Shown here: piece after piece, positions 9,438 through 18,364 of the stretch | How the letters are laid out: every line of letters starts with the position of its first letter | Numbering within the stretch: the stretch's first letter is position 1 | Origin: Hyphomicrobiales bacterium | GTDB lineage: Bacteria; Pseudomonadota; Alphaproteobacteria; Rhizobiales; Rhizobiaceae | NCBI GenBank assembly: GCA_900468065.1 | Contig: UBTA01000068.1 | Coordinates: 62,001 to 126,000 of the forward strand | DNA length: 64,000 nt | Direction: 5' to 3' | The notes under the pieces: model-generated | What the model was told of the DNA's origin: nothing | Seen by the model: the letters and a program-made list of their open reading frames with translations, nothing else | Databases searched by the model: none | Program-made: the position numbers and the translations under genes

Positions 9438-10142
9438 ATGACAGATATCGAAACAGGCCCAATTCCCGAGCGTAAGCGAGGCTCCGGCGTCAAGATGGTC
9501 TACGACCTCTTGCGCGACGAAATCCTCGACCTTGTCCTGCCGCCGGGCAGTCCGATCGACGAGGTGCAACTGGCTGAACGCTTCAAGATGTCGCGAACGC
9601 CGATCCGCGAGGCGTTGGTGCGGCTGGCCGGAGAGGGGTTGATCGACACATTGCCCAATCGCTCGACGATGGTGGCAAATATTGACTTCCTCAACATGCA
9701 CACGTTCTTCGACGCGCTTGTCCTGATGTACCGGGTCACGACCAAACTGGCGGCGCAATATCACCGGCCGGAAGACCTGAAGGTGATTCGCGCCCATCAG
9801 GTGGAGTTCGCCGCGGCGGTTCAGGCGCAGGATGCGCTGGCGATGATCGCCACCAATGCGGCCTTCCATTCCGCCATCGCGGATGCCGGCCGCAATACGT
9901 ATTTCACCGGGCTGTTCAACCGGCTCCTGGATGAAGGGCGGCGCATGCTGCGGCTCTATTACCAGTCCTATGACGACCGGTTGCCGCAAAGGTTCGTCCA
10001 GGAGCACGACGACATCATCGCCGTCATCGCCAACCGGGATGTTGAAGAGGCCGACCGGCTGGCCAGGTTGCACGCGGAACAGATCGTCCAACAGATCCAG
10101 AAATTGTTTGCCCGCGAAGACAGGCTCGACATGGCGCTTTGA
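9438..10142 (+). CDS. GntR family regulator, FadR/FCD subfamily (hydroxyproline island regulator 2)
   Basis: This 234-residue regulator has a winged-helix domain (about residues 15-85; KMVYDLLRDEILDLVLPPG, FKMSRTPIREALVRLAGEG) and an FCD domain with the conserved asparagine/histidine helix (ATNAAFHSAIADAG). The start at 9438 has AAAGGA at a fitting distance; the frame stays open upstream but that part covers the promoter palindrome. It lies between GntR 1 and the DapA-family gene on the same strand. The core palindrome before this gene is repeated before the next one, which points to a local repressor for the deaminase gene (inference). Confidence 0.87.
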   Translation: MTDIETGPIPERKRGSGVKMVYDLLRDEILDLVLPPGSPIDEVQLAERFKMSRTPIREALVRLAGEGLIDTLPNRSTMVANIDFLNMHTFFDALVLMYRVTTKLAAQYHRPEDLKVIRAHQVEFAAAVQAQDALAMIATNAAFHSAIADAGRNTYFTGLFNRLLDEGRRMLRLYYQSYDDRLPQRFVQEHDDIIAVIANRDVEEADRLARLHAEQIVQQIQKLFAREDRLDMAL

Positions 10143-10155
10143 TCGCCAAAATTTC

Positions 10156-10165
10156 TTGTCGACAA
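10156..10165. promoter_or_regulatory. TTGTCGACAA palindrome upstream of the DapA-family gene
   Basis: This is a second copy of the 10-base palindrome found at 9416-9425, here 14 bases after the GntR 2 stop. It is followed by TATACAA at 10170-10176, so both operator-like motifs of the island lie within 21 bases in this promoter. Confidence 0.55.
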
Positions 10166-10266
10166 ATAATATACAACGTGCAATATGGCTCAAGAGGCAC
10201 AGGATTGGGGCAGCAAAGGTGCGCGCCGTTCTCTGCCCTGTCCGGCAAGGTCAAAAGGAGTTTGTT

Positions 10267-11226
10267 ATGACGGCCAAAATCTTTTCTGGCGTGATCCCCG
10301 CGCTGATGACCCCTTGCAAAGAAGACCGTACCCCGGACTTCGACGCTCTCGTGCGCAAGGGAAAAGAGTTGATTGCTGAGGGAATGTCGGCCGTTGTCTA
10401 TTGCGGCTCGATGGGTGACTGGCCGCTTCTGACCGATGCGCAGCGCATGGAAGGTGTCGAGCGCCTGGTGAAGGCGGGCGTGCCCGTGATCGTCGGCACT
10501 GGCGCCGTCAACAGCGCGGTGGCCGTTGCCCACGCAGCCCATGCGCAGGCCGTCGGCGCGCAGGGTCTGATGGTCATTCCGCGGGTTCTGTCGCGCGGCT
10601 CGTCCGTTGTTGCCCAGAAGGCCCATTTCAAGGCGATCCTGTCGGCAGCGCCGGATCTTCCGGCCGTTATCTACAACAGCCCCTATTATGGCTTCGCCAC
10701 CCGCGCAGACCTGTTCTTCGCACTGCGCGCCGAACATAAAAACCTGGTCGGCTTCAAGGAATTTGGCGGCGCAGCCGACATGCGCTATGCGGCTGAGCAC
10801 ATCACCAGCCAGGATGGCGTTTCGTTGATGATCGGCGTTGATACCGCCGTTTTCCACGGCTTCGTCAACTGCGGCGCGACTGGTGCGATCACCGGTATCG
10901 GCAATGTTCTCCCCAAGGAAGTCCTGCACCTTTGCAATCTGTCCCAGGCTGCTGCCGAAGGTGACGCCGATGCCCGTCTGCGTGCACTCGAACTGGAGCA
11001 GGCACTTGCCGTCCTGTCCTCGTTCGATGAAGGCGCGGATCTCGTCCTCTACTTCAAGCACATGATGGTGCTGAAGGGCGACAAGGAATACACGCTGCAC
11101 TTCAACGCGACCGACGCGCTCACCGAAAGCCAGCGCGGATATGTCGAAGCCCAGTTCAAGCTGTTCAACGGCTGGTACGGCGAATGGAGCAAGCTCGCCG
11201 GCGCCGTCCAGAAGTACAAGGCCTAA
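10267..11226 (+). CDS. DapA-family deaminase/aldolase, probable pyrroline-4-hydroxy-2-carboxylate deaminase
   Basis: This 319-residue protein belongs to the dihydrodipicolinate synthase family of class I lyases. The Schiff-base lysine is Lys164 (VGFKEFGG) and the catalytic tyrosine is Tyr136 (VIYNSPYYG). In hydroxyproline breakdown a family member (LhpC/HypD) converts 1-pyrroline-4-hydroxy-2-carboxylate to alpha-ketoglutarate semialdehyde plus ammonia. The neighbouring semialdehyde dehydrogenase, D-amino-acid dehydrogenase and epimerase support that role. The start ATG has a strong AAAAGGAG site. Another family activity cannot be excluded from sequence alone. Confidence 0.85.
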   Translation: MTAKIFSGVIPALMTPCKEDRTPDFDALVRKGKELIAEGMSAVVYCGSMGDWPLLTDAQRMEGVERLVKAGVPVIVGTGAVNSAVAVAHAAHAQAVGAQGLMVIPRVLSRGSSVVAQKAHFKAILSAAPDLPAVIYNSPYYGFATRADLFFALRAEHKNLVGFKEFGGAADMRYAAEHITSQDGVSLMIGVDTAVFHGFVNCGATGAITGIGNVLPKEVLHLCNLSQAAAEGDADARLRALELEQALAVLSSFDEGADLVLYFKHMMVLKGDKEYTLHFNATDALTESQRGYVEAQFKLFNGWYGEWSKLAGAVQKYKA

Positions 11227-11248
11227 GCTCACGCTCTGCTGAACCGAC

Positions 11249-11274
11249 AAAGGCCCTCTGATTGGAGGGCCTTT
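11249..11274 (+). terminator. Terminator hairpin after the DapA-family gene
   Basis: AAAGGCCCTC and GAGGGCCTTT form a perfect 10-base stem with a 6-base loop, ending in TTT. It lies between the convergent DapA-family and Ldh2-family genes and could work in both directions, since the stem starts with AAA. Confidence 0.8.
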
Positions 11275-11324
11275 CTGCATATGTGGGCCTGCGGCGCGAT
11301 GCCAAGGCCGGTGCCGGAACGTTG

Positions 11325-12359
11325 TTAAACCGCGTCCAGCCCAAGCGTGTGCAGCCGGTGGAGCTGCTCCATCTCTGAAGCCGTCAGGACAATACCGCTT
11401 GCCTGAGATTTCGCGCGGGCGGCGTAGCGCCGCTGCGAGGGCAGGCGGGCGCCCTGGCCGACCATTGCCTCGAACAGAACTTCGGCCCGGGCAAACGGAT
11501 TTCCGGGACGATCCGCTCCAAAACCTTCCGGGGAGAAGGCGATGACCAGCTCGCCATGAGCGGGCGCAAGGGCGGTCGAGCCGAGCGCATCCAGCACTTC
11601 CGGGCTTGTCAGGTCGCCGATCATGATGCCGGCCAAGAGCTCGATCATCGTTGAAATAGCAGAGCCCTTGTGCTCACCGAACGGCAGCATTGCACCGGCA
11701 AGCGCTGCTTCCGGATCAGTTGTCGGCTGGCCTTGTGCATCAATCGCCCAGCCTTCTGGCAGGGCTTTTCCAGCGCGCCTGTGCAGCTCGATCTCGCCCC
11801 GCGCCGCAACCGATGTCGCGAAGTCGAACACATAGGGCGGCTTGTCGGTGCGGGGCCAGCCGAAGGCGAGGGGGTTGGTGCCGAGCAGTGGTTTGGTGCC
11901 ACCGCTTGGTGCGACCGTCGCATAGCTCGGGCACATGACGATGCCCGCAAGCCCAAGCCCCGTCAGCGCTTCGGCTTCCGGCCAGAGCGCGGAGAAATGG
12001 GTGCAGTCATTGATGGCGAGGGCCGCAATGCCGCTGGAGCGGGCGCGTTCCGCCAAGACAGGAAGACCGAGTTCGAAGGCTGCATTGGCAAAGCCGCCCT
12101 TGGCATCAACCTTGACGACAGCGGACCGTTGCTGGGGCAGCAGTTCGGGCTGGGCGACAGGATTGACCTTGCCGGCCTTGACGGTACGCAACGCGCCTTC
12201 GATACGGTAGATGCCATGTGATTTGCAGGCGTCCCGTTCGGCAGCAACGATCACGCGGGTAATGGCAGCTGCTTGCAGCGCGCTCAGCCCGGCCTTGGTG
12301 AAGATGGCTTTTACGCGCTCCTCCAGATCGGCAATCGTCAGGGTGTGGGTATCGCTCAT
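11325..12359 (-). CDS. Ldh2/malate dehydrogenase-family reductase, probable pyrroline-2-carboxylate reductase
   Basis: This 344-residue protein is of the Ldh2/MDH2 (DpkA-like) NAD(P)H oxidoreductase family; the segments ERDACKSHGIYRIEG, LAINDCTHFSALW and GTNPLAFGWPR fit. Some members reduce 1-pyrroline-2-carboxylate or 1-piperideine-2-carboxylate. Here it would convert the product of the trans-3- and cis-3-hydroxyproline dehydratases to L-proline. The start at 12359 has GGAGG seven bases upstream. It is divergent from the semialdehyde dehydrogenase gene, and an operator-like repeat at 12413-12429 lies between them. Other 2-oxo acid or ureidoglycolate reductases belong to the same family, so the substrate is inferred from context. 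Confidence 0.82.
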   Translation of the reverse strand: MSDTHTLTIADLEERVKAIFTKAGLSALQAAAITRVIVAAERDACKSHGIYRIEGALRTVKAGKVNPVAQPELLPQQRSAVVKVDAKGGFANAAFELGLPVLAERARSSGIAALAINDCTHFSALWPEAEALTGLGLAGIVMCPSYATVAPSGGTKPLLGTNPLAFGWPRTDKPPYVFDFATSVAARGEIELHRRAGKALPEGWAIDAQGQPTTDPEAALAGAMLPFGEHKGSAISTMIELLAGIMIGDLTSPEVLDALGSTALAPAHGELVIAFSPEGFGADRPGNPFARAEVLFEAMVGQGARLPSQRRYAARAKSQASGIVLTASEMEQLHRLHTLGLDAV

Positions 12360-12412
12360 GGTGGGCCCTCCTTTTTTAGGCGCAGTAACATTCAAATGAG
12401 TTGATATCCTGC

Positions 12413-12429
12413 ATACAAAAAGTATACAA
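12413..12429. promoter_or_regulatory. 17-base operator-like site (copy 1)
   Basis: ATACAAAAAGTATACAA lies in the divergent promoter between the reductase and the semialdehyde dehydrogenase. It contains two ATACAA half-sites in direct orientation, 11 bases apart. The same 17-mer, inverted and with one mismatch, occurs at 14089-14105 before the ABC importer. Confidence 0.65.
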
Positions 12430-12497
12430 GTTTGCCAAACATAATCCGGCCCGGCCTATCCGAGGCTCGGGCCAATTTGAGAGAAAAGGATCTGCCC

Positions 12498-14015
12498 ATG
12501 CCCTTCATCCCCAGCGGAAAACACCTTGTCGCAGGCGAATGGCTGGATGGCGCAGGCACCTTCGCCTCCGCGCCGGCCAAAGGCCCCGTGCACCAGTTCG
12601 CCGTGGGAACCGAACAGCTAGTCAACCGCGCCTGCCAAGCCGCCGAGGCCGCTTTCTGGAGTTTTGGCGAAACGGACCGCAGCACCCGGGCTGACTTCCT
12701 GCGCGCCATCGCCGATGAGATCGACGCACGCGCCGACGAGATCACTGAAATCGGCAGCCAGGAGACGGGTCTGCCCGAGGCCCGCCTGATCGGCGAACGC
12801 GGCCGCACGACAGGCCAGTTGCGGCTGTTTGCCAGCCATATCGAAAGCGGCGACTATCTCGATCGCCGTTTCGACGCTGCCTTGCCGGACCGCCAGCCGG
12901 CGCCGCGCCCTGAGATCCGCCTGATGCAGCGCCCAGTCGGTCCGGTTGCTGTTTTCGGAGCATCGAATTTCCCGCTGGCTTTCTCAACGGCAGGTGGCGA
13001 CACCGCAGCAGCGCTTGCAGCGGGTTGCCCGGTTGTCGTCAAAGGTCATTCAGCCCATCCGGGCACCGGCGAAATAATCGCGCAAGCGATCGAAGCGGCA
13101 ATCCGCAGCACCGGTGTTCATCCGGGCGTTTTCTCTCTCATCCAGGGCGGCAACCGGGATGTCGGCCATGCGCTGGTGCAGCACCCGCTGATCAAGGCGG
13201 TCGGCTTTACCGGTTCGCAGGCCGGCGGCCGCGCGCTGTTCAATCTTTGTGCTGCCCGGCCCGAACCGATCCCGTTCTTTGGTGAGCTCGGATCGGTCAA
13301 TCCGATGTTTCTTCTGCCGGCGGCACTTGCGGAACGGGCCGAGGCCTTGGGGCAGGGCTGGGCAAGTTCGCTTGCCATGGGGGCGGGACAGTTCTGCACC
13401 AATCCCGGCGTTGCCGTTGTGGTCGATGGTGCCGATGCCGACCGTTTTGCAACAGCCACCGTCGAGGCATTGGCCAAGGTTGCGCCGCAGATCATGCTGA
13501 CCGATGGAATTGCCAAGGCCTATCACGACGGACAGGCAGGTTTTGCGTCGCGCAACACCGTCAAGCCGCTTCTGGTCACGCAGTCGTCCGGCCGCGCGGC
13601 GTCTCCCAATTTGTTTGAGACGACGGGCGACCGGTTCCTCTCCGATCATGCGTTGAGCGACGAAGTCTTTGGTCCGCTTGGTCTGCTGGTGCGGGTGAGT
13701 TCACAGGAAGAAATGGAAAGCGTCGCGCGGTCGATCGAGGGGCAACTGACGCTGACCTTGCACATGGATGACGCTGACATCGAACCCGCCAAGCGCCTGC
13801 GCCCGCTCTTGGAACGCAAAGCCGGTCGTATACTCGTCAACGGCTTCCCAACAGGTGTCGAGGTCGTCAATTCCATGGTCCATGGTGGTCCGTATCCGGC
13901 GTCCACCAATTTTGGGGCAACCAGCGTCGGCACGATGTCGATCCGCCGCTTCCTTCGTCCCGTTTCCTATCAGAACCTGCCGGAAGCACTGCTGCCCAAG
14001 GACCTGCTTTCCTAA
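12498..14015 (+). CDS. Alpha-ketoglutarate semialdehyde dehydrogenase
   Basis: This 505-residue NAD(P)+-dependent aldehyde dehydrogenase is of the KGSADH type. It has the segment VFGASNFPLAFSTAGGD (cofactor site), the general base Glu263 (FFGELGS) and the catalytic Cys300 (GAGQFCTNPG). It oxidises 2,5-dioxopentanoate to alpha-ketoglutarate, the last step of the hydroxyproline route, and the same enzyme type also ends pentose and glucarate routes. The start ATG at 12498 has AAAAGGA at the right distance; the open frame upstream covers the promoter. It is on the plus strand, followed by the ABC importer that shares its operator. Confidence 0.93.
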   Translation: MPFIPSGKHLVAGEWLDGAGTFASAPAKGPVHQFAVGTEQLVNRACQAAEAAFWSFGETDRSTRADFLRAIADEIDARADEITEIGSQETGLPEARLIGERGRTTGQLRLFASHIESGDYLDRRFDAALPDRQPAPRPEIRLMQRPVGPVAVFGASNFPLAFSTAGGDTAAALAAGCPVVVKGHSAHPGTGEIIAQAIEAAIRSTGVHPGVFSLIQGGNRDVGHALVQHPLIKAVGFTGSQAGGRALFNLCAARPEPIPFFGELGSVNPMFLLPAALAERAEALGQGWASSLAMGAGQFCTNPGVAVVVDGADADRFATATVEALAKVAPQIMLTDGIAKAYHDGQAGFASRNTVKPLLVTQSSGRAASPNLFETTGDRFLSDHALSDEVFGPLGLLVRVSSQEEMESVARSIEGQLTLTLHMDDADIEPAKRLRPLLERKAGRILVNGFPTGVEVVNSMVHGGPYPASTNFGATSVGTMSIRRFLRPVSYQNLPEALLPKDLLS

Positions 14016-14088
14016 TCATGCGGTAAGGCAGGCGTTGCGTTGACGATTGTTGCGCGAAAGTTAGAAAATACGAATATTTGTGTACTTT

Positions 14089-14105
14089 TTGTATACTCTT
14101 TGTAT
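14089..14105. promoter_or_regulatory. 17-base operator-like site (copy 2)
   Basis: TTGTATACTCTTTGTAT is the reverse complement, with one mismatch, of the site at 12413-12429. It lies 81 bases before the start of the importer's binding protein gene, suggesting that importer and catabolic genes are controlled together. Confidence 0.65.
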
Positions 14106-14186
14106 TTTGTGATTGATTTGCGCGCGGGGAATCGAAATAGTGCGCCTGCCGCAGATCGGCACATCAATCTAGGGAGAGAGATTAAG

Positions 14187-14993
14187 ATGAAACCTTCGGT
14201 CCTCGCGTTCAGCCTCATGGCCGCAACCGCTCTGACCAGCCAGGCTCACGCCGACAAGCTGGACGACATTATCGCCTCGGGAACATTGCGTTGCGCCGTT
14301 GTGCTGGATTTCCCGCCGATGGGCGCCCGTGACGAAAGCAACAACGCCATCGGCTTCGATGTCGACTATTGCAACGATCTGGCCAAGGCCCTTGGCGTCA
14401 CCGCCGAAATCGTAGAAACCCCATTTCCCGAACGTATTCCCGCCCTGATGTCGGGCCGCGTCGACGTCGGCGTCGCCTCGACCTCCGACACGCTCGAGCG
14501 TGCCAAGACCGTCGGCATGACCATTCCTTATTTCGCCTTCGAAATGGCCGTGACCGCCAATGAGAAATCGGGCGTCAAGTCGTTTGAAGACATGAAGGGC
14601 AAGGTCGTCGGTGCCACAGCCGGTACGTACGAAGCCATTGCATTGGAAGAACAGGTCAAGGCCTGGGGCGCTGGCGAATTCCGTCCGTACCAGACGCAGG
14701 CCGATGTGTTTTTGGCGCTGAGCCAGGGCCAGCTCGACGCGACCGTGTCCACCTCGACCGTAGCGCAGGCTAACGTCAAGACCGGCAAGTTTCCCGGTAT
14801 CGCTGTCGTCGGCAAGGCGCCATTCGACATCGACTATGTTTCTCTGTTCACCAACCGCGAGGAATATGGGCTGATCAACTTCCTCAACCTGTTTGTCAAC
14901 CAGCAGGTTCGCACCGGCCGCTATGCGGAGCTGTATGAGAAGTGGGTCGGCGGTGAGGTTCCGAACCTCTCGGTCAACGGCGTCTATCGCTAA
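14187..14993 (+). CDS. Amino acid ABC transporter, periplasmic binding protein
   Basis: This 268-residue family 3 solute-binding protein has a signal peptide (MKPSVLAFSLMAATALTSQAHA, cleaved about residue 22) and typical motifs (LRCAVVLDFPPMG, IGFDVDYCNDLAKALG, ALMSGRVDVGVAS). It should capture a small polar amino acid in the periplasm. Lying in the hydroxyproline island, with a shared operator upstream, it is probably the hydroxyproline receptor, in the place of HypM of Sinorhizobium meliloti (inference). The start follows AGGGAGAG. A GC-rich hairpin separates it from the permease genes. Confidence 0.9.
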   Translation: MKPSVLAFSLMAATALTSQAHADKLDDIIASGTLRCAVVLDFPPMGARDESNNAIGFDVDYCNDLAKALGVTAEIVETPFPERIPALMSGRVDVGVASTSDTLERAKTVGMTIPYFAFEMAVTANEKSGVKSFEDMKGKVVGATAGTYEAIALEEQVKAWGAGEFRPYQTQADVFLALSQGQLDATVSTSTVAQANVKTGKFPGIAVVGKAPFDIDYVSLFTNREEYGLINFLNLFVNQQVRTGRYAELYEKWVGGEVPNLSVNGVYR

Positions 14994-15009
14994 TTAAATC
15001 GTTTCGCTG

Positions 15010-15034
15010 GCGGCGCGGGTAATCCCCGCGCCGC
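15010..15034 (+). terminator. Intra-operon hairpin after the binding protein gene
   Basis: GCGGCGCGGG and CCCGCGCCGC form a perfect 10-base stem with a 5-base loop between the binding protein and the first permease gene. No T-run follows, so it more likely protects the upstream mRNA or attenuates than fully terminates. Confidence 0.6.
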
Positions 15035-15061
15035 TGTCCTTCTTCAGGAGATGAAACGGCG

Positions 15062-15727
15062 ATGTTGAATTATACTTTTCACTGGAATCAGGCGTTCAAG
15101 GCCCTGCCGCAGATGCTTGATGGCGCTGTGGTCACCTTGCAGATCGCGCTTCTGTCCATGGTTCTCGGGGTGGCGCTGGCGCTAACCCTGACGGCATTTC
15201 GCCTGTCGGGCAGCCGTATCCTGCGTGGATTTGCGGCCACTTGGGTCGAGATCGCCCGCAATACGCCCGCCCTGTTCCAGATATACATGGCCCATTTCGG
15301 GCTCGGCAATTTCGGCATTCATCTCAGCCCCTTTACGGCGCTTCTGATCGGGATTGCCTTCAACAATGCAGGCTATCTGGCGGAGAATTTCCGCGGTGCG
15401 CTCAAGGCCATTCCCGATACGCAGGCCCGCGCGGGGCGTTCGCTCGGCATGACGCCCATCCAGGCGTTTCGGCTGATTGTCCTGCCGCAGATGCTGCGCG
15501 TCGCCTTCCTGCCGGCCACCAACCAGATGGTCTGGGCCATCCTGATGACGTCGCTCGGCGTCACCGTCGGCATGAATACCGATCTTGCCGGCATCACGCA
15601 GGAGCTGAATGCGCGGTCGTTCCGTACCTTTGAATTCTTCGCCCTTGCCGCGGTGATCTACTACATCATCGCAAAACTCGTCACGCTCGCGGCCCGGCTG
15701 CTTGCCGCGCGCATGTTCAAATATTGA
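15062..15727 (+). CDS. Amino acid ABC transporter permease 1
   Basis: This 221-residue inner-membrane permease is of the HisM/GlnP type. It has about five membrane helices and the EAA-like loop that docks the ATPase (IPDTQARAGRSLGMTPIQAF). It also has the family mark EIARNTPALFQIYMAHFGLG in the first half. It forms the channel together with the second permease 12 bases downstream. The importer is complete: binding protein, two permeases and ATPase in order. Confidence 0.92.
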   Translation: MLNYTFHWNQAFKALPQMLDGAVVTLQIALLSMVLGVALALTLTAFRLSGSRILRGFAATWVEIARNTPALFQIYMAHFGLGNFGIHLSPFTALLIGIAFNNAGYLAENFRGALKAIPDTQARAGRSLGMTPIQAFRLIVLPQMLRVAFLPATNQMVWAILMTSLGVTVGMNTDLAGITQELNARSFRTFEFFALAAVIYYIIAKLVTLAARLLAARMFKY

Positions 15728-15739
15728 GAGAGGTGAGAG

Positions 15740-16393
15740 ATGTTTGATACTGCACTCACCTGGAATGACATCGCCTTTCTGGCGCAGAGCGCAGCCATGA
15801 CCCTCGCGGTCACTGCTGTGTCAGTCACTATCGGCACCGTGCTCGGAATTCTCTTCGGTGTCCTGCGCGTTCAGCTGGGCGCCATCTGGTCGGCGCCGCT
15901 GACCTTCGTGCTCGACGTGTTCCGCTCTGTACCGCTGCTCATCCAACTGGTTCTCGGCAACGCGCTGCAGTCCATCGCCAAGCTTGGCTGGGCGCCGTTC
16001 ACCACATCCTGCGTGGTGCTGTCGCTCTATACGGCGGCCTATTGCTCGGAAATTATCCGTGGCGGCATCGGTGCCGTCCCTTCAACGACACGCCGTGCGG
16101 CCCGCTCGCTCGGCATGACGTGGTGGCAGGACATGCGCTATATCGTGGCGCCTCTGGCCACGCGCGTTTCACTTCCTGCCTGGATCGGCCTGACGCTCGG
16201 CGTCATGAAGGATTCCGCACTGGTGCTCTGGCTCGGCCTCATCGAGCTTCTGCGCGCCTCGCAGATTCTCGTGACCCGCCTGCAGGAGCCGCTGTTCATT
16301 CTGATGATCTGCGGCGTAATCTACTTCGTTATCAGCTTCCCCATCGCTCGCCTTGGCGGGTATCTCGAAAGACGGTGGTCCCCCAATGATTGA
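15740..16393 (+). CDS. Amino acid ABC transporter permease 2
   Basis: This 217-residue permease of the polar amino acid uptake family has about five membrane helices, the segment [19 protein letters not shown] and an ATPase-docking loop ([20 protein letters not shown]). It partners with the permease encoded just upstream. Its last eight bases overlap the ATPase gene, which indicates coupled translation. Confidence 0.92.
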   Translation: MFDTALTWNDIAFLAQSAAMTLAVTAVSVTIGTVLGILFGVLRVQLGAIWSAPLTFVLDVFRSVPLLIQLVLGNALQSIAKLGWAPFTTSCVVLSLYTAAYCSEIIRGGIGAVPSTTRRAARSLGMTWWQDMRYIVAPLATRVSLPAWIGLTLGVMKDSALVLWLGLIELLRASQILVTRLQEPLFILMICGVIYFVISFPIARLGGYLERRWSPND

Positions 16394-17108
16394 AATTAAA
16401 GACGTTCGCAAATCCTTCAGCACGCTGGAGGTTTTGAAGGGGATCAACCTTACGGTGAGCAAGGGTGAGGTGGTCACCATCATCGGTGGCTCGGGATCGG
16501 GCAAGTCGACGCTGCTCACCTGCATCAACGGGCTGGAGCCGATCAATGCGGGTCAGATCACCATCGATGGCACGGTTGTTCATGCCAAGGATACCGATCT
16601 CAACAAGCTGCGCCGCAAGGTCGGCATCGTCTTCCAGCAATGGAACGCCTTCCCGCATCTGACTGTGCTGGAAAACGTCATGCTGGCGCCGCGCAAGGTG
16701 CTGGGCCTTGCCAAGGAAAAGGCTGAGGAGATTGCCGTCAAGCAGCTGACCCATGTCGGCCTGGCCGAAAAGCTGAACGTCTATCCAAACCGCATGTCGG
16801 GAGGACAGCAGCAGCGCATGGCGATTGCCCGGGCGTTGGCCATGTCGCCGGAATATATGCTGTTCGACGAAGTCACCTCGGCGCTTGACCCGATGCTGGT
16901 CGGCGAAGTGCTCGACACGCTGAAAATGCTTGCGGAAGAGGGTATGACGATGATCTGCGTCACCCACGAAATGGCCTTCGCCCGCGATGTTTCCGACCGT
17001 GTCGCCTTCTTCCATCATGGTGTGATGGCGGAAATCGGCACGCCGGATCAGCTCTTCGGTGCGCCGCAGCATCCCGATACCCAGGCGTTCCTGGCGAGCG
17101 CCCGCTGA
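16386..17108 (+). CDS. Amino acid ABC transporter ATP-binding protein
   Basis: This 240-residue ATPase is of the GlnQ/HisP type, with Walker A (GGSGSGKST), Q-loop ([10 protein letters not shown]), signature ([15 protein letters not shown]), Walker B ([12 protein letters not shown]) and the switch histidine (CVTHEM). It powers the importer. The ATG at 16386 gives the usual start [11 protein letters not shown]; the frame extends 11 codons upstream inside the permease gene. The stop overlaps the start of the next gene by one base. Confidence 0.93.
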   Translation: MIEIKDVRKSFSTLEVLKGINLTVSKGEVVTIIGGSGSGKSTLLTCINGLEPINAGQITIDGTVVHAKDTDLNKLRRKVGIVFQQWNAFPHLTVLENVMLAPRKVLGLAKEKAEEIAVKQLTHVGLAEKLNVYPNRMSGGQQQRMAIARALAMSPEYMLFDEVTSALDPMLVGEVLDTLKMLAEEGMTMICVTHEMAFARDVSDRVAFFHHGVMAEIGTPDQLFGAPQHPDTQAFLASAR

Positions 17109-18349
17109 TGGCGCATCCCGACGTCATCGTCATCGGTGCCGGGGTTGTCGGGCTCTCGGCGGCGATTGCCGCCCAGGCGCGCGGAATGACGGTTCTGGTC
17201 GTGGACCGCGAAGGACCGGCAGCCGGTGCATCTGCCGGCAATGCCGGGGCTTTCGCCTTTACCGATATCCTGCCGCTTGCCTCGCCGGGCATCCTGAAAA
17301 AGGCGCCGAAATGGCTGCTCGATCCGCTCGGGCCGCTGTCGGTGCGGCCTGCGTATGCGTTGAAGATCGCCCCCTGGATGTTCCGCTTCTGGCGGGCCTG
17401 CTCGCCGGAACAGGTCGCCAGATCCACCACCGTGCAGACCGCGCTGATGGACCTTTCGAAGGCAGAGCTTGAGCCCTTCCTTCAGCGTACGGGCACGTTG
17501 CCCATGTTGCGCAAGGATGGAAACTTGCAAGTCTATGAAAGCCAGGCAGAGCTGAATGCCGCGCTGCCCGGATGGAAGGTCCGCGAAGCGCACGGCATCG
17601 AATTCCACCATATGGACGCCTGCGCCATGGCCGGCATCCAGCCGGGGCTCGATGCGCGCTTCACTCACGGCACCTTCACGCCGGGCTGGTACTCGATCGC
17701 TGACCCGAAACTCTACACACTTGCTCTGGCCGATTATTTCCGCAGCCAGGGCGGCCTCCTCGAACGCACCGATGTCACGGCGCTGCGGCCGGTCGAAGGT
17801 GGGGTCGAGGTCTTGAGCGTCGGCGGCGAAATCCGCCGCGGGCTGCAGGTCGTGCTGTCGGCAGGGGCCTTTTCTCACCGCATCGCCCGAAGTCTTGGTG
17901 AGCGCATTCCGCTGGAAACCGAGCGTGGCTACAACACGACGCTGCCGGCCGATGCGTTTGACCTGCGCACGCAGGTCACCTTTGGTGGTCACGGATTTGT
18001 CGTCACGCGCCTATCGACGGGGATCCGCGTAGGCGGCGCCGTTGAACTCGGCGGGCTGGACTTGCCGCCGAATTTCCGCCGCTCGGAGGCTATGCTGAAG
18101 AAAGCCAAGGATTTTCTTCCCGGCTTGAAGGCGCAGCGCGGCACGCAGTGGTTCGGCTTCCGCCCCTCGCTGCCCGACAGCCTGCCGGCCATCGGCCGCG
18201 CCCGGGCGACGCCGCGGGTCATCCATGCCTTCGGGCATGGCCATCTCGGCCTGACACAATCGAGTGGTACTGCCCGGTTGGTCGCCGATCTTTTGACTGG
18301 TAAAACACCGCCGATCGACATCACATCTCTCTCGCCTCAACGCTTCTGA
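17108..18349 (+). CDS. FAD-dependent D-amino-acid dehydrogenase, probable D-hydroxyproline dehydrogenase
   Basis: This 413-residue DadA-like protein has an N-terminal FAD-binding Rossmann motif (VIVIGAGVVGLSAAIAA) and the C-terminal family segment FGHGHLGLTQSSGTARLVADL. It should oxidise cis-4-hydroxy-D-proline, the epimerase product, to 1-pyrroline-4-hydroxy-2-carboxylate and pass electrons to the respiratory chain. It is fused into the importer operon (TGATG overlap with the ATPase gene) and followed 15 bases later by the epimerase. Its place matches HypO in rhizobia; other bacteria use a multi-subunit enzyme instead. Confidence 0.88.
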   Translation: MAHPDVIVIGAGVVGLSAAIAAQARGMTVLVVDREGPAAGASAGNAGAFAFTDILPLASPGILKKAPKWLLDPLGPLSVRPAYALKIAPWMFRFWRACSPEQVARSTTVQTALMDLSKAELEPFLQRTGTLPMLRKDGNLQVYESQAELNAALPGWKVREAHGIEFHHMDACAMAGIQPGLDARFTHGTFTPGWYSIADPKLYTLALADYFRSQGGLLERTDVTALRPVEGGVEVLSVGGEIRRGLQVVLSAGAFSHRIARSLGERIPLETERGYNTTLPADAFDLRTQVTFGGHGFVVTRLSTGIRVGGAVELGGLDLPPNFRRSEAMLKKAKDFLPGLKAQRGTQWFGFRPSLPDSLPAIGRARATPRVIHAFGHGHLGLTQSSGTARLVADLLTGKTPPIDITSLSPQRF

Positions 18350-18364
18350 CAAGGGTCCTTCCCC

